NCBI GenBank assembly: GCA_949948745.1
Contig: CATLHA010000010.1
Span: 1-40,773 of the forward strand
Direction of reading: 5' to 3'
Source of the DNA: an uncultured Caryophanales bacterium
GTDB lineage: Bacteria > Bacillota_I > Bacilli_A > RF39 > UBA660
DNA length: 40,773 bases
Shown here: positions 15,325 to 23,021 of the stretch, in pieces
How the letters are laid out: every line of letters starts with the position of its first letter
Numbering within the stretch: position 1 is the stretch's first letter
Notes under the pieces: model-generated
What the model was told of the DNA's origin: nothing
The model's database searches: none
What the model saw: only the letters and a program-made list of their open reading frames with translations
Translations under genes and position numbers: made by a program

Positions 15325-16275
15325 ATGAAAATAAGGCTTGGATATGTAGCAATTTCTTTAACTTTAAATGAAATTGATCATTATCAAACAATCACTTGGA
15401 CTAGATTTCAAGAATTAGGTAAAAAAGAAGGAGAAAAGAAGTTAGATGCTATTATTCATCATAATTTAGATTATTTAGAAAGAATTTTGAACTATAATTT
15501 TCAAAACGAAATCTATTTTTATCGAATGAGTCAAAGTATGATTCCTTTAACAACTCATCCTGATTATTCTTATGATTATATTTCAAAATATCAGAAACAG
15601 TGGAATAGAATAGGAAAAATAATTAAAAGGAATAAAATAAGAATCGATATGCATCCCAATCAATTTTGTGTTTTAAATAGCTTAAATCCTGACGTTATTG
15701 AACAAACAAGAAAGGAATTATATTTTTGTCTTAATATTTATAATGCTTTAAATATTTCGAGTAAAGTTATTTTACATGTTGGAAGTTCTCTTCCAAATAA
15801 AGAGGAAGCTTTAGAGAGATTTAAAAGTAATTTTTTAGCACTTCCATCAGAGATTAGAAATATGATTCTGTTAGAAAACGACGATAAGATTTATACTGCT
15901 TTAGATGTATTAAATTTGTGTGAAGAACTAAATATTCCTATGGTTTTAGATTATCATCATTATTTGTGCAATCATGGAAAGGAGAAAATTGAAAAACTTC
16001 TTCCTAGAATTTTTGACACTTGGAAGGATGAAAAAGAGATTCCCAAAATTCATTTTTCTAGTCCAAAAAGTATAAAAGAAAAAAGAACCCATAGTTTTTA
16101 TATTTCTTATCTAGGCTTTTCTAAATTTTTAAAAGTTATTTCATTTATCCAGCAAGACTTTGATATTATGCTTGAGTGTAAAGGAAAAGATGAAGCGTTA
16201 TTTCGTTTGATTCGTCAATTAAAAGAAAGTAGTAAATATCAATTTATCAATCATACTACCTTTTTTCTTGAATGA
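15325..16275 (+). CDS. uvsE: UV damage endonuclease (UvsE/UVDE family)
   Basis: The 316-aa protein starts at ATG 15325 behind AGGTGAAG. It has the TIM-barrel signatures of UVDE. These are FYRMSQSMIPLTTHP, MHPNQF, LHVGS, LENDD, DYHHYLCNHG, HFSSPK followed by RTHSFYI, and LECKGKDEALFRL near the end. They supply the His, Glu and Asp ligands for the metal cluster. UVDE nicks 5' to UV photoproducts and other helix distortions, starting a repair route independent of nucleotide excision repair. Length is normal. It is the first gene after the tRNA locus; a separate promoter precedes the next gene. Confidence 0.92.
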   Translation: MKIRLGYVAISLTLNEIDHYQTITWTRFQELGKKEGEKKLDAIIHHNLDYLERILNYNFQNEIYFYRMSQSMIPLTTHPDYSYDYISKYQKQWNRIGKIIKRNKIRIDMHPNQFCVLNSLNPDVIEQTRKELYFCLNIYNALNISSKVILHVGSSLPNKEEALERFKSNFLALPSEIRNMILLENDDKIYTALDVLNLCEELNIPMVLDYHHYLCNHGKEKIEKLLPRIFDTWKDEKEIPKIHFSSPKSIKEKRTHSFYISYLGFSKFLKVISFIQQDFDIMLECKGKDEALFRLIRQLKESSKYQFINHTTFFLE

Positions 16276-16279
16276 AAAA

Positions 16280-16308
16280 TTGCATTTTAAAAATATCCTT
16301 AGTATAAT
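16280..16308 (+). promoter_or_regulatory. Sigma-A-type promoter for the Ppx-like/PurZ-like pair
   Basis: TTGCAT (16280-16285), 17-base spacer, TATAAT (16303-16308). The start codon is at 16329. Confidence 0.65.
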
Positions 16309-16328
16309 GAACTTAGAGGTGTATTTAA

Positions 16329-17222
16329 ATGGAATATTATATTGATTTAGGTTCTTCTACAATTAAAGTGTATCAGTATCATGGTGAATTGAAATTATTA
16401 GAAGAGCATTCAATTTATTTTAAAAACAATTTTAGTAAAGAAGAGGGAATTAGTAAGGAAAATCTAGATGAATTATGTGATTACTTTTCTTCTTTAAAAG
16501 AAAAATATGGTTTTTTATATGAAAATACACATATTTATGTTACTGGCATTTTTAGAGAATTATGTTATGAGAAGAAAAAAGAGTTTGTGAAAATATTCAA
16601 TGATCAATTTGATTTATATTTTAATATTATTAGTCATGGTATTGAAAATTATTATTTAGCCTGTGCGATGGAAAATGATTATAATAATAAAAAAGTATTA
16701 ATAATTAATATGGGTGGAAAAACGACTGAGCTTGTATCTTTTGTTGGCTCTAAAATTGTTGGTACTGAAAACTTAAAACTAGGAGTTGCTGATCTTTTAA
16801 ATAATTTTAATGAGGTAAACCTTCCTATTAGTAAAAATACGATTGAAGAAATGGATAATTTTGTTAGTGAAAAACTTTCTGATTTAATTCTTGATCATGA
16901 TTATGATTGTGCCATTTTTACTGGTGGAGAAGAACGCTTTGAATTGTTAACTGATTTTAATTTGGTAGAAAATACTATGTTTGATGATGGAATTCATAAA
17001 TATATGGTATCACTAGAAAATTATATTTCTGGTACAAAACATGTTTTTTATGAGATGACTTTAGAAGAACTTTATAAGTTGATGCCACAAAATCCGAAAT
17101 GGATGGATGGAGCGAGGGCAGGGGCAATTATTCCATTAACACTATTTAAAAAAGCCAATATTTCTTGGATTATTCCATCTGATCTTAATTTGATACATGG
17201 CGTGATTAACGATTTGAAATAA
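16329..17222 (+). CDS. Ppx/GppA-like ASKHA phosphatase homologue
   Basis: The 297-aa protein has the two-lobed ASKHA pattern of exopolyphosphatase/pppGpp phosphatase. The N-terminal phosphate-1 loop is YIDLGSSTIKVYQ (residues 4-16) and the second phosphate loop is INMGGKTTELV (126-136). A FTGGEERF adenosine-type loop follows, and the C-terminal SDLNLIHGVI sits where Ppx proteins have S..GLREG. The last motif is changed, so substrate preference may differ from polyphosphate or pppGpp. It is about the length of single-module Ppx enzymes (~300 aa). It lies 22 bases before an adenylosuccinate-synthetase-like gene and is probably cotranscribed, which hints at a nucleotide-related substrate. Confidence 0.7.
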   Translation: MEYYIDLGSSTIKVYQYHGELKLLEEHSIYFKNNFSKEEGISKENLDELCDYFSSLKEKYGFLYENTHIYVTGIFRELCYEKKKEFVKIFNDQFDLYFNIISHGIENYYLACAMENDYNNKKVLIINMGGKTTELVSFVGSKIVGTENLKLGVADLLNNFNEVNLPISKNTIEEMDNFVSEKLSDLILDHDYDCAIFTGGEERFELLTDFNLVENTMFDDGIHKYMVSLENYISGTKHVFYEMTLEELYKLMPQNPKWMDGARAGAIIPLTLFKKANISWIIPSDLNLIHGVINDLK

Positions 17223-17244
17223 TCATTTACTAGGGGGTATTTGA

Positions 17245-18408
17245 TTGAAAAAGAATGTATATGCAATTATTGATGGGCAAGCTGGAAGTTGTGGAAAAGG
17301 GAAGGTCATTGGTCAGTTTGCGATTAATGAAGATGTAGATGTTGCGATATCTAATTGTATGCCAAATGCTGGACATACTTTTGAATCTAATGGGGTAAAA
17401 AGATTATTTCGTAATATTCCAGTTTCTGCAGTGAATCCTCGGACACAATTATTTATTGGATCAGGCTCTATTATTGATATGAACGTTCTAGAACAAGAAT
17501 ATGAGGAAAATAAAGATATTTTAGAAGGAAGAGAGATTATTGTACATCCTCTTGTTCCTTTAATTCAGCCAAGACATATAGAAAAAGAAAAACAACACAT
17601 TAAAAGCGGTTCTACATTTAAAGGGTGTGCTGCTTGTAAATCTGAGAAAATTATGAGAGATTCTGATTTAAAATTTTTTAAAGAATATAAAAATATAAAA
17701 GCAGATTCTAATTATCATAGACGGTTTCATGATGCGATTAATCAAGCAGAAAAAGTCTTAGTAGAAGGGTCACAAGGGTGTGATTTATCTCTTGAAAATA
17801 TTAAACATTATCCAAATGTAACTTCTAGAACAGTTTCTGTTTCACAAATGTTATCAGATAGTAAGATTCCACCAACAAGATTAAATAAAACAATTATGGT
17901 AATTCGTTCTCTTCCTATTCGAATTAGTAATGAAATTTATGATGGCTCTTATATGTATAGTGGAGATTATGGAAATTCCTCAGAACTTAGTTGGGAACAG
18001 GTGAGTGTTGGTGCTTATTTAGGAATTCCTCCTTCTTCTGTTGATATAGATTTAATTGAAGAGTTTTTTGATGTTTCTCCTAAATTAAAGGAACTTACTA
18101 GTGTTACAAAAAAAACAAGAAGAATTTTTGAAATGGATTTAAATCTATTAAAAGAAAATATTGAGGATAATGACCCAGCAGAATTATATTTAAATTTTTT
18201 TGAATATCAAGATTATAATTTACGTGGTATTTCTGGAATATATTCTGGATATTCCAATGAGGATATTTACTTAAATAAGAATCTTAGAAATTATTTAGAT
18301 TATTTGGAAGATGAACTAAATGTACCAATTACTATGCTTGGGACAGGTGCAGATTTTACTCATTATATTGATCGAAGACCATATGTTAAAAGGATAGAAA
18401 AATTTTAG
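17245..18408 (+). CDS. Adenylosuccinate synthetase homologue lacking the catalytic Asp (PurZ-like)
   Basis: Starts at TTG 17245, 8 bases after TAGGGGG; no in-frame ATG fits. The 387-aa product is clearly related to PurA. It has a P-loop at G11-K20, NAGHT with H44 (equivalent to catalytic His41 of E. coli PurA), VEGSQG (173-178), HYPNVTSRT, and an aspartate-binding TKKTRR segment (288-293). In PurA the P-loop reads GDEGKGK with catalytic Asp13; here it is GSCGKGK, with S15 in the Asp position. The IMP-loop TTGRGIGP is replaced by STFKGCAAC, and the TKLD guanine-recognition motif for GTP is not found. Loss of this Asp is a mark of phage PurZ, which acts on dGMP. PurA is ~430 aa, so this protein is shorter. 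The substrate is unknown; ordinary PurA activity seems unlikely. Confidence 0.8.
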   Translation: MKKNVYAIIDGQAGSCGKGKVIGQFAINEDVDVAISNCMPNAGHTFESNGVKRLFRNIPVSAVNPRTQLFIGSGSIIDMNVLEQEYEENKDILEGREIIVHPLVPLIQPRHIEKEKQHIKSGSTFKGCAACKSEKIMRDSDLKFFKEYKNIKADSNYHRRFHDAINQAEKVLVEGSQGCDLSLENIKHYPNVTSRTVSVSQMLSDSKIPPTRLNKTIMVIRSLPIRISNEIYDGSYMYSGDYGNSSELSWEQVSVGAYLGIPPSSVDIDLIEEFFDVSPKLKELTSVTKKTRRIFEMDLNLLKENIEDNDPAELYLNFFEYQDYNLRGISGIYSGYSNEDIYLNKNLRNYLDYLEDELNVPITMLGTGADFTHYIDRRPYVKRIEKF

Positions 18409-18429
18409 TGTAAACAATTTGAAAAAACA

Positions 18430-18458
18430 TTGAAAAAATAGAAAGAAATCTATATAAT
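18430..18458 (+). promoter_or_regulatory. Sigma-A-type promoter of rubrerythrin
   Basis: TTGAAA (18430-18435), 17-base spacer, TATAAT (18453-18458). Confidence 0.75.
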
Positions 18459-18469
18459 AAATGTTGTTA

Positions 18470-18485
18470 ATGATATTAATATCAT
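18470..18485. promoter_or_regulatory. Perfect 16-bp palindrome, candidate operator of rubrerythrin
   Basis: ATGATATTAATATCAT begins 12 bases after the -10 box, in the initial transcribed region, where a repressor would block initiation. It does not match the Per box consensus TTATAATNATTATAA well. Confidence 0.5.
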
Positions 18486-18517
18486 CAATAAATACTTGAA
18501 AGAAAAGAGGTAATATT

Positions 18518-19069
18518 ATGGATTTTGAAAAATTAAAAGGTTCTGAAACAGAACAAAATTTAATGACAGCATTTGCTGGGGAAAGTCAAGCAAGAAACAA
18601 ATATACATATTTTGCATCTAAAGCTAAAAAAGATGGTTATGAGCAGATAGCAGCTATTTTTGAAGAAACTGCTAATAATGAAAAAGAACATGCTAAATTA
18701 TGGTTTAAATATTTAAATGGTGGAGATGTTCCTTCTACAGAGGAAAATTTAAAAGCTGCAGCTGAAGGTGAAAACTTTGAATGGACTGATATGTATAAAG
18801 AATTCGCTGAAACTGCTAAGAAAGAAGGATTTAATGAACTTGCATATCTTTTTGAAGCTGTTGGAAAGATTGAAAAAGAACATGAAGAAAGATATTTAAG
18901 ACTTTTACAAAACCTTAAGGATGACAGAGTATTCCATAAGGATGGAGAAAAAATGTGGATTTGTAGAAATTGTGGTCATGTTTATATTGGTGCAGATGCG
19001 CTTGAGGTATGTCCAGTATGCAAGCATCCAAAGAGTTTTATGGAAGTTAAAGCAGATAATTATATGTAA
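18518..19069 (+). CDS. rbr: Rubrerythrin
   Basis: The 183-aa protein has the standard two-part layout. A four-helix ferritin-like diiron domain (residues ~1-140) carries E..E..H ligand motifs in [25 protein letters not shown] and [16 protein letters not shown]-terminal rubredoxin-like domain carries CRNCG and CPVCKHP cysteine pairs. Rubrerythrin reduces hydrogen peroxide to water with electrons from rubredoxin or NADH oxidoreductases in anaerobes. The gene is monocistronic: it has its own promoter with a palindrome in the leader, and a strong terminator directly follows. Confidence 0.97.
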   Translation: MDFEKLKGSETEQNLMTAFAGESQARNKYTYFASKAKKDGYEQIAAIFEETANNEKEHAKLWFKYLNGGDVPSTEENLKAAAEGENFEWTDMYKEFAETAKKEGFNELAYLFEAVGKIEKEHEERYLRLLQNLKDDRVFHKDGEKMWICRNCGHVYIGADALEVCPVCKHPKSFMEVKADNYM

Positions 19070-19072
19070 TAA

Positions 19073-19105
19073 AAAAAGAACTTTGTATGAAGTTCTTTTT
19101 TTAAC
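19073..19105 (+). terminator. Terminator of rubrerythrin
   Basis: AAAAAGAACTT (19073-19083) pairs with AAGTTCTTTTT (19090-19100), running into a T-run. Confidence 0.9.
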
Positions 19106-19198
19106 AATTATTGGAATTTTTCTTTGCTTTTTTCCTTTATTTATCTAATTTTTTTTCAAATTTCTTGGTCGAAAAGTGTTTCTTTTTTTGGTGTCAAT

Positions 19199-19227
19199 TT
19201 GCAAAAGCATTAGGAATATGATATACT
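19199..19227 (+). promoter_or_regulatory. Promoter of the 3D-domain protein gene
   Basis: TTGCAA (19199-19204), 17-base spacer, TATACT (19222-19227); the start codon is at 19253. Confidence 0.65.
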
Positions 19228-19252
19228 ATGTTTCGTTTGAAAGAGAGGAATT

Positions 19253-19990
19253 ATGAAAAAATTTTATAATTATACTTTCAGAGCAGTTTGTATATACCTA
19301 GTAATATTGATTGTATCTGTCTTTTTTACAGCTAAAAGTAATGTTCAGGTATTTGACAGAAATGTGTTAAATTCGAATATTTCAAAGGAATTTAATACTC
19401 TTCAATTATTGGACAAAAATAAACATGGTATTTGTTTAGTTGAAAAGGAAGAACTATTATTTAAAGAAACAGAGAAAATCGAAGAACGGGAAAAGAATAT
19501 CATTGAAGAAAAAATTCTAGAAGCGAAACCTACACCAACACCAATACCAACACCAGAGCCAACTCCCATTGCTACCCCAGTTCCACAAAAACCAAGCTAT
19601 GTATATGTTCAAACTGTAGATACAACAAACTTTCCTATAATCTCTACTGCGAGTGGAAATGTTAGTCACTATGGTCATGATTGTTATGGCTGTACTTCTG
19701 GTAAAACAGCAACAGGATATGATATTAGTGATGGACGAATTTATTATACAGATCCTACTTATGGTAGTGTTCGTATTGTAGCAGCAGGATGGGAATATCC
19801 TTATGGAACAATTTTAAGAATGTCAAATTCTTCTACTGCTCCAATAATTGCGATTGTATTAGATCGTGGTGGATCTATTGGTAGTGGAAAGAAATATTTC
19901 TTAGATTTATTAACTGAAAGTAACGCTTCTGCTTATAGTGCAGGAGTCAAATATAATATGACAATAGAAGTATTAAGAATGGGTTATTAA
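19253..19990 (+). CDS. Secreted 3D-domain (double-psi beta-barrel) cell-wall protein
   Basis: The 245-aa protein has an N-terminal signal or anchor helix (about residues 10-28), a charged region, and a Pro-Thr spacer (TPTPIPTPEPTPIATPVP, about residues 92-110). The C-terminal domain has the 3D/RlpA-like pattern. It reads TATGYDISDG, then RIVAAGWEYPYGTILRM, then IAIVLDRGGSIGSGKKYFLDL. The aspartates in VLDRGG and FLDL correspond to the conserved Asp residues of the 3D family. These domains are related to MltA/RlpA lytic transglycosylases and usually act on peptidoglycan. Start at ATG 19253 behind AGAGAGGA. Confidence 0.85.
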   Translation: MKKFYNYTFRAVCIYLVILIVSVFFTAKSNVQVFDRNVLNSNISKEFNTLQLLDKNKHGICLVEKEELLFKETEKIEEREKNIIEEKILEAKPTPTPIPTPEPTPIATPVPQKPSYVYVQTVDTTNFPIISTASGNVSHYGHDCYGCTSGKTATGYDISDGRIYYTDPTYGSVRIVAAGWEYPYGTILRMSNSSTAPIIAIVLDRGGSIGSGKKYFLDLLTESNASAYSAGVKYNMTIEVLRMGY

Positions 19991-20022
19991 TCTATTCTTT
20001 TTCTTTTGTATTTTGATTTTTG

Positions 20023-20031
20023 TGTTATAAT
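20023..20031 (+). promoter_or_regulatory. Extended -10 promoter of the gene at 20051
   Basis: TG-T-TATAAT at 20023-20031. A nearly identical TGTGTTATAAT stretch occurs again at 21117-21127 before the next gene. Confidence 0.55.
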
Positions 20032-20050
20032 GGATATGGAGAGTGATACT

Positions 20051-21091
20051 ATGCATAAAGGTCGTATGAATCATCAATCAGTATTTATTTTGGTAGCAGC
20101 ATTCTTTTTAATGGTTTGTTTTTTTGCTTCTAGTTATTCATTAAATAATCCAGATAAGTATACAAAAGAATATAATTATTTTAATACTGAAAATTTAGAA
20201 TTTAGTTATGTTGATCATGGGTTAGGAAATGGAGATGTTTTGTCTTTGGTAGGAACTAATCCTATATCAGATTTAGATGCAGTAAAACAAGATGGATATC
20301 GTTTTAGTGTTACTAATATTTCAAATACAGCACATAAATATCGTATTCGTCTTGTGGAAGATATTGCAGTAATTAATGAAGATGCTTGTTCCTCAAAATT
20401 ATTATATTCAAATCATATTAAATATCAGTTCGATAATAATTCTCCAAAAGGTTTATCCTCTATTGAGAATAATGGGTATGTTTTATATGAGAGCATGGAT
20501 AGTATTTTACCAGGAAATAGTGAGATTCATGAATTAAAAATTTGGCTTGACAAAGATACTCCAAGAAATTTAAAGGATCATTATCATGGAAGAATTGTAA
20601 TAGAAGAGATTGATGGTTTAAAATATGATAGTTTTGATGCAGGACAGATTTTAGTTTTAGGGGAAAGTCAAAAATATTTAGTTTTAGAAAATAGTGGTAG
20701 TGAAAATGCATATTTAACATTGTATCCTATAGCACCACTGAATTATGTTGGGTTAGAGATTGATGAGAAAAGTAAAGCTTTTGAAGCTACGATGGATTCT
20801 ATAGATGATTTGCTAAATAATTATCGTGTGCAAATTCGATATTTATTAGGAAAAGAAGTTGATTTGAATGTTTTACGGGTTAGAATGTTAACAATAGAGG
20901 AATATCAAAAATATTTTAATGGTATTCAAACTTTGTCTCAAAATAAGGATAGGCATTTCCTATACAATATAGAAGAAGGAAAACTAAAGGTTTATAATGA
21001 TGCATTAATTGAAGTTAAAAATCAGGATAGTGGATTATTCCAGCCACTTGTGATTTTACATAAAGATTTATTAAATCAAACAGAAGAGTAA
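20051..21091 (+). CDS. Signal-anchored extracellular protein, TasA/camelysin-like beta-sandwich suspected
   Basis: ATG 20051 is chosen because GGAG sits at 20038-20041 and the upstream in-frame ATGs fall on the -10 box. The ~346-aa product has one N-terminal hydrophobic helix (about residues 8-29), then an extracellular region. The first half has the strand pattern FSVTNISNTAHKYRIRL, then YESMDSILPGNSEIHELKIW, then HYHGRIVIEE. This resembles TasA/camelysin-type beta-sandwiches, where a glycine-led turn and a LRIWLD-like strand are typical. The second half is not recognised. No sorting signal is visible. The fold suggestion is by eye only. Confidence 0.55.
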   Translation: MHKGRMNHQSVFILVAAFFLMVCFFASSYSLNNPDKYTKEYNYFNTENLEFSYVDHGLGNGDVLSLVGTNPISDLDAVKQDGYRFSVTNISNTAHKYRIRLVEDIAVINEDACSSKLLYSNHIKYQFDNNSPKGLSSIENNGYVLYESMDSILPGNSEIHELKIWLDKDTPRNLKDHYHGRIVIEEIDGLKYDSFDAGQILVLGESQKYLVLENSGSENAYLTLYPIAPLNYVGLEIDEKSKAFEATMDSIDDLLNNYRVQIRYLLGKEVDLNVLRVRMLTIEEYQKYFNGIQTLSQNKDRHFLYNIEEGKLKVYNDALIEVKNQDSGLFQPLVILHKDLLNQTEE

Positions 21092-21117
21092 GAAAAGATT
21101 GCTTTTTTTACTCTTTT
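21083..21117 (+). terminator. Terminator at the stop codon of the gene ending at 21091
   Basis: AAGAGTAA and TTACTCTT pair around an inner AGAAAAG/CTTTTTT stem. The TAA stop is inside the stem. An extended -10 box follows directly. Confidence 0.8.
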
Positions 21118-21118
21118 G

Positions 21119-21127
21119 TGTTATAAT
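21119..21127 (+). promoter_or_regulatory. Extended -10 promoter of the two-TM acidic protein gene
   Basis: TG-T-TATAAT at 21119-21127, immediately after the preceding terminator; the start codon is at 21158. Confidence 0.55.
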
Positions 21128-21157
21128 ATGGGACATATTAAAAGAGGGGGAGTTATT

Positions 21158-22345
21158 ATGGAAAATATAGCTACAGAAAGTTTACAATATAGAAATATTG
21201 TTCGTAAATTCTTTTTTAGACAAGAACCACCAAAACCGCTTACGAAAGAAGAGTTTATAAATTCTTATGGAGAAGCATATGAAAATGAATATTATACTTA
21301 TTTATACTCTTATTTGTCTCAATATGTAAACGACTTAGATCAACGTGTAGATAAGGAAATAAGTGAAGGCGCAGTTAATGATAGCTATTTGGCCGAAATA
21401 GAAAAAGAATTAGAAAAAAACAAAGATACTAAGACCTATGCAAAAGAAAATGAAGAAAGTGTTTTTCAGAAAATGAAAAAGAAAGATTCTAATTCAGTTG
21501 TTCCTAATGATGAGGAAGAGGAAGAATTAGAAGAAGAAATGGAAGAATCTAAAAAGAAACCATTTTCCTTAAAGAAAAATTTTCATAAAAATAAAAAGAA
21601 TAAAAAAAGTTTTTTTCAAAATACAAAAGAAAAAATAGCAAAAAAGATGGAGAAATCTCATAAAAAACGTGGGGTTAGAAAAAATTTAATTGATGGCTTT
21701 TCTGTTTTTTCTTTAATTTCTTTATTAGCTGGAGGTAGTGGAATTTATTCACTAGTTCTTAAAACAATTATTTCTGAAATTTCAATAAAAGCTGGGGCTA
21801 TTGCTATTGGTACTGTTTTTTTAGCTAGTATATTTACTGCATCCTCTTTATGGGTAATGCATCAATCACATCAGGCAAAAAGAACAGGTACTTCTTTAGA
21901 TGACTTTGATGATTTTGAAGATGAGGAAGAAACAGAAAAAACTGGATTTCTTCAAAAACTAAAAGATAAATTTGGCCTTGATGATGAAAAAGATTATGAA
22001 GTACTTCATAGTGATGAAGATGAAATTGAGGATGTAGTATCAGAAAATATTGATGACACTAATGATAAGCAAGTTGATTCCTCATCTGTTTTTAAAGTAC
22101 AACGAAAAAATGATAATAGAAAGCCAAAATTTGATAAACAAAGTGAAAAAAATCATAAACCTTTTCAAATTGGAGATACTTTCATAAAACAAGAAAATAA
22201 AACAGATAATTTATTTGATGAATTAGATGAAGAAGTAGAAGAATTGAAACGTATAGATGGAGAAATTGTAGATGATGATTTTTCTGATTTAAATTATAAA
22301 GAAGATTATTTTAGAGAACCAAAAAAGGTTAAAACAAAATATTAG
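21158..22345 (+). CDS. Two-TM protein with long charged cytoplasmic arms
   Basis: Start at ATG 21158 behind AGGGGG (21145-21150); the frame is open upstream but overlaps the promoter. The ~395-aa product has a soluble N-terminal part with several tyrosines, an acidic stretch (EEEEELEEEMEE), and a strongly basic stretch rich in Lys/Asn/Phe. Two adjacent hydrophobic helices follow at about residues 195-250 (SVFSLISLLAGGSGIYSLV and AIAIGTVFLASIFTASSLWV). A ~150-residue acidic, probably disordered tail ends the protein. Both ends are likely cytoplasmic. No known domain. Such architecture suggests a membrane scaffold, but nothing in the sequence proves it. Confidence 0.6.
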   Translation: MENIATESLQYRNIVRKFFFRQEPPKPLTKEEFINSYGEAYENEYYTYLYSYLSQYVNDLDQRVDKEISEGAVNDSYLAEIEKELEKNKDTKTYAKENEESVFQKMKKKDSNSVVPNDEEEEELEEEMEESKKKPFSLKKNFHKNKKNKKSFFQNTKEKIAKKMEKSHKKRGVRKNLIDGFSVFSLISLLAGGSGIYSLVLKTIISEISIKAGAIAIGTVFLASIFTASSLWVMHQSHQAKRTGTSLDDFDDFEDEEETEKTGFLQKLKDKFGLDDEKDYEVLHSDEDEIEDVVSENIDDTNDKQVDSSSVFKVQRKNDNRKPKFDKQSEKNHKPFQIGDTFIKQENKTDNLFDELDEEVEELKRIDGEIVDDDFSDLNYKEDYFREPKKVKTKY

Positions 22346-22350
22346 TATGA

Positions 22351-22379
22351 AGAAGGTTTACAAGAAACCTTCTTTTTTC
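22351..22379 (+). terminator. Terminator after the two-TM protein gene
   Basis: AGAAGGTTT (22351-22359), loop ACAAG, AAACCTTCT (22365-22373), then a T-run. Confidence 0.93.
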
Positions 22380-22401
22380 TATAATAAAATTGGTGAAGAA
22401 C

Positions 22402-22938
22402 ATGGAATTTTTAGAAGTTTTGAAAAAAAGAAGAAGTATTCGAAAATATATAAATCAAGAGATTTCAAAAGAAAATATCGAAAAGATTATTTATGCAGGA
22501 ACACTTTCTCCTTCTGCTCATTTTAGAGAGCCTTGGGAAGTTATTGTTTTAAAAGAAAAGAAGAAAGAAATTGTTCATCTTATGGAGAAATATGCTGATA
22601 AACTTCCAAATGATCAAAGTATTTTGAAAACATCTTATTCTATTGATAATTGTGATACGTTATTACTTATTTATTGTAATAACTTTGAACAGTTTCAGTA
22701 TAATTTGCTTTCAATTGGTGCGATGATAGAAAATATGCTATTGCAGGCAACAGAGCTTGGAATAGGTTCTTTATGGATAGGAAATGTATGTCCAGTAGAA
22801 TTACAAATTAATTCTTATCTTGGAATTGATTCTAATACTAAAAAATTAGTAAGTGCAGTGGCTTTGGGATATTCTAATCAAGAAGTAAAAAATTTAACCA
22901 GGAAAGGTGTATCTGAAATTATAGAATATATAGATTAA
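22402..22938 (+). CDS. Nitroreductase-family FMN oxidoreductase
   Basis: Start at ATG 22402 behind GGTGAAG; the in-frame TTG 22390 has no ribosome site. The 178-aa protein opens with the FMN-phosphate binding pattern KKRRSIRKY. It continues with SPSAHFREPWEVIVL and the typical MLLQATELGIGSLWIGNV helix-strand segment of the nitroreductase fold, ending with VSAVALGYSNQE. These enzymes are FMN dimers that reduce nitro groups, quinones or flavins with NAD(P)H. The substrate cannot be told. The gene is flanked by terminators on both sides, so it is transcribed alone. Confidence 0.9.
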   Translation: MEFLEVLKKRRSIRKYINQEISKENIEKIIYAGTLSPSAHFREPWEVIVLKEKKKEIVHLMEKYADKLPNDQSILKTSYSIDNCDTLLLIYCNNFEQFQYNLLSIGAMIENMLLQATELGIGSLWIGNVCPVELQINSYLGIDSNTKKLVSAVALGYSNQEVKNLTRKGVSEIIEYID

Positions 22939-22956
22939 TTTCATGTTAAGATAAGT

Positions 22957-22988
22957 AAAGTTTAGTAAACGAACTAAACTTTTTTTCT
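22957..22988 (+). terminator. Terminator after the nitroreductase gene
   Basis: AAAGTTTAGT (22957-22966) pairs with ACTAAACTTT (22973-22982), followed by a T-run. Confidence 0.92.
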
Positions 22989-23021
22989 TTTGTTTGATAG
23001 AATGATAATGGAGGAATGAAT

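Noticed and set aside
15116-15328. 70-codon + strand frame beginning MEGLVGFEPTIRELQSH
   Set aside because: It is the antisense of tRNA-Cys; this GFEPT..RELQSHAL peptide is a well-known false product of tRNA complements.
18921-19148. 75-codon frame overlapping the end of rubrerythrin
   Set aside because: It runs in another frame over the conserved rubredoxin-like domain and through the terminator hairpin.
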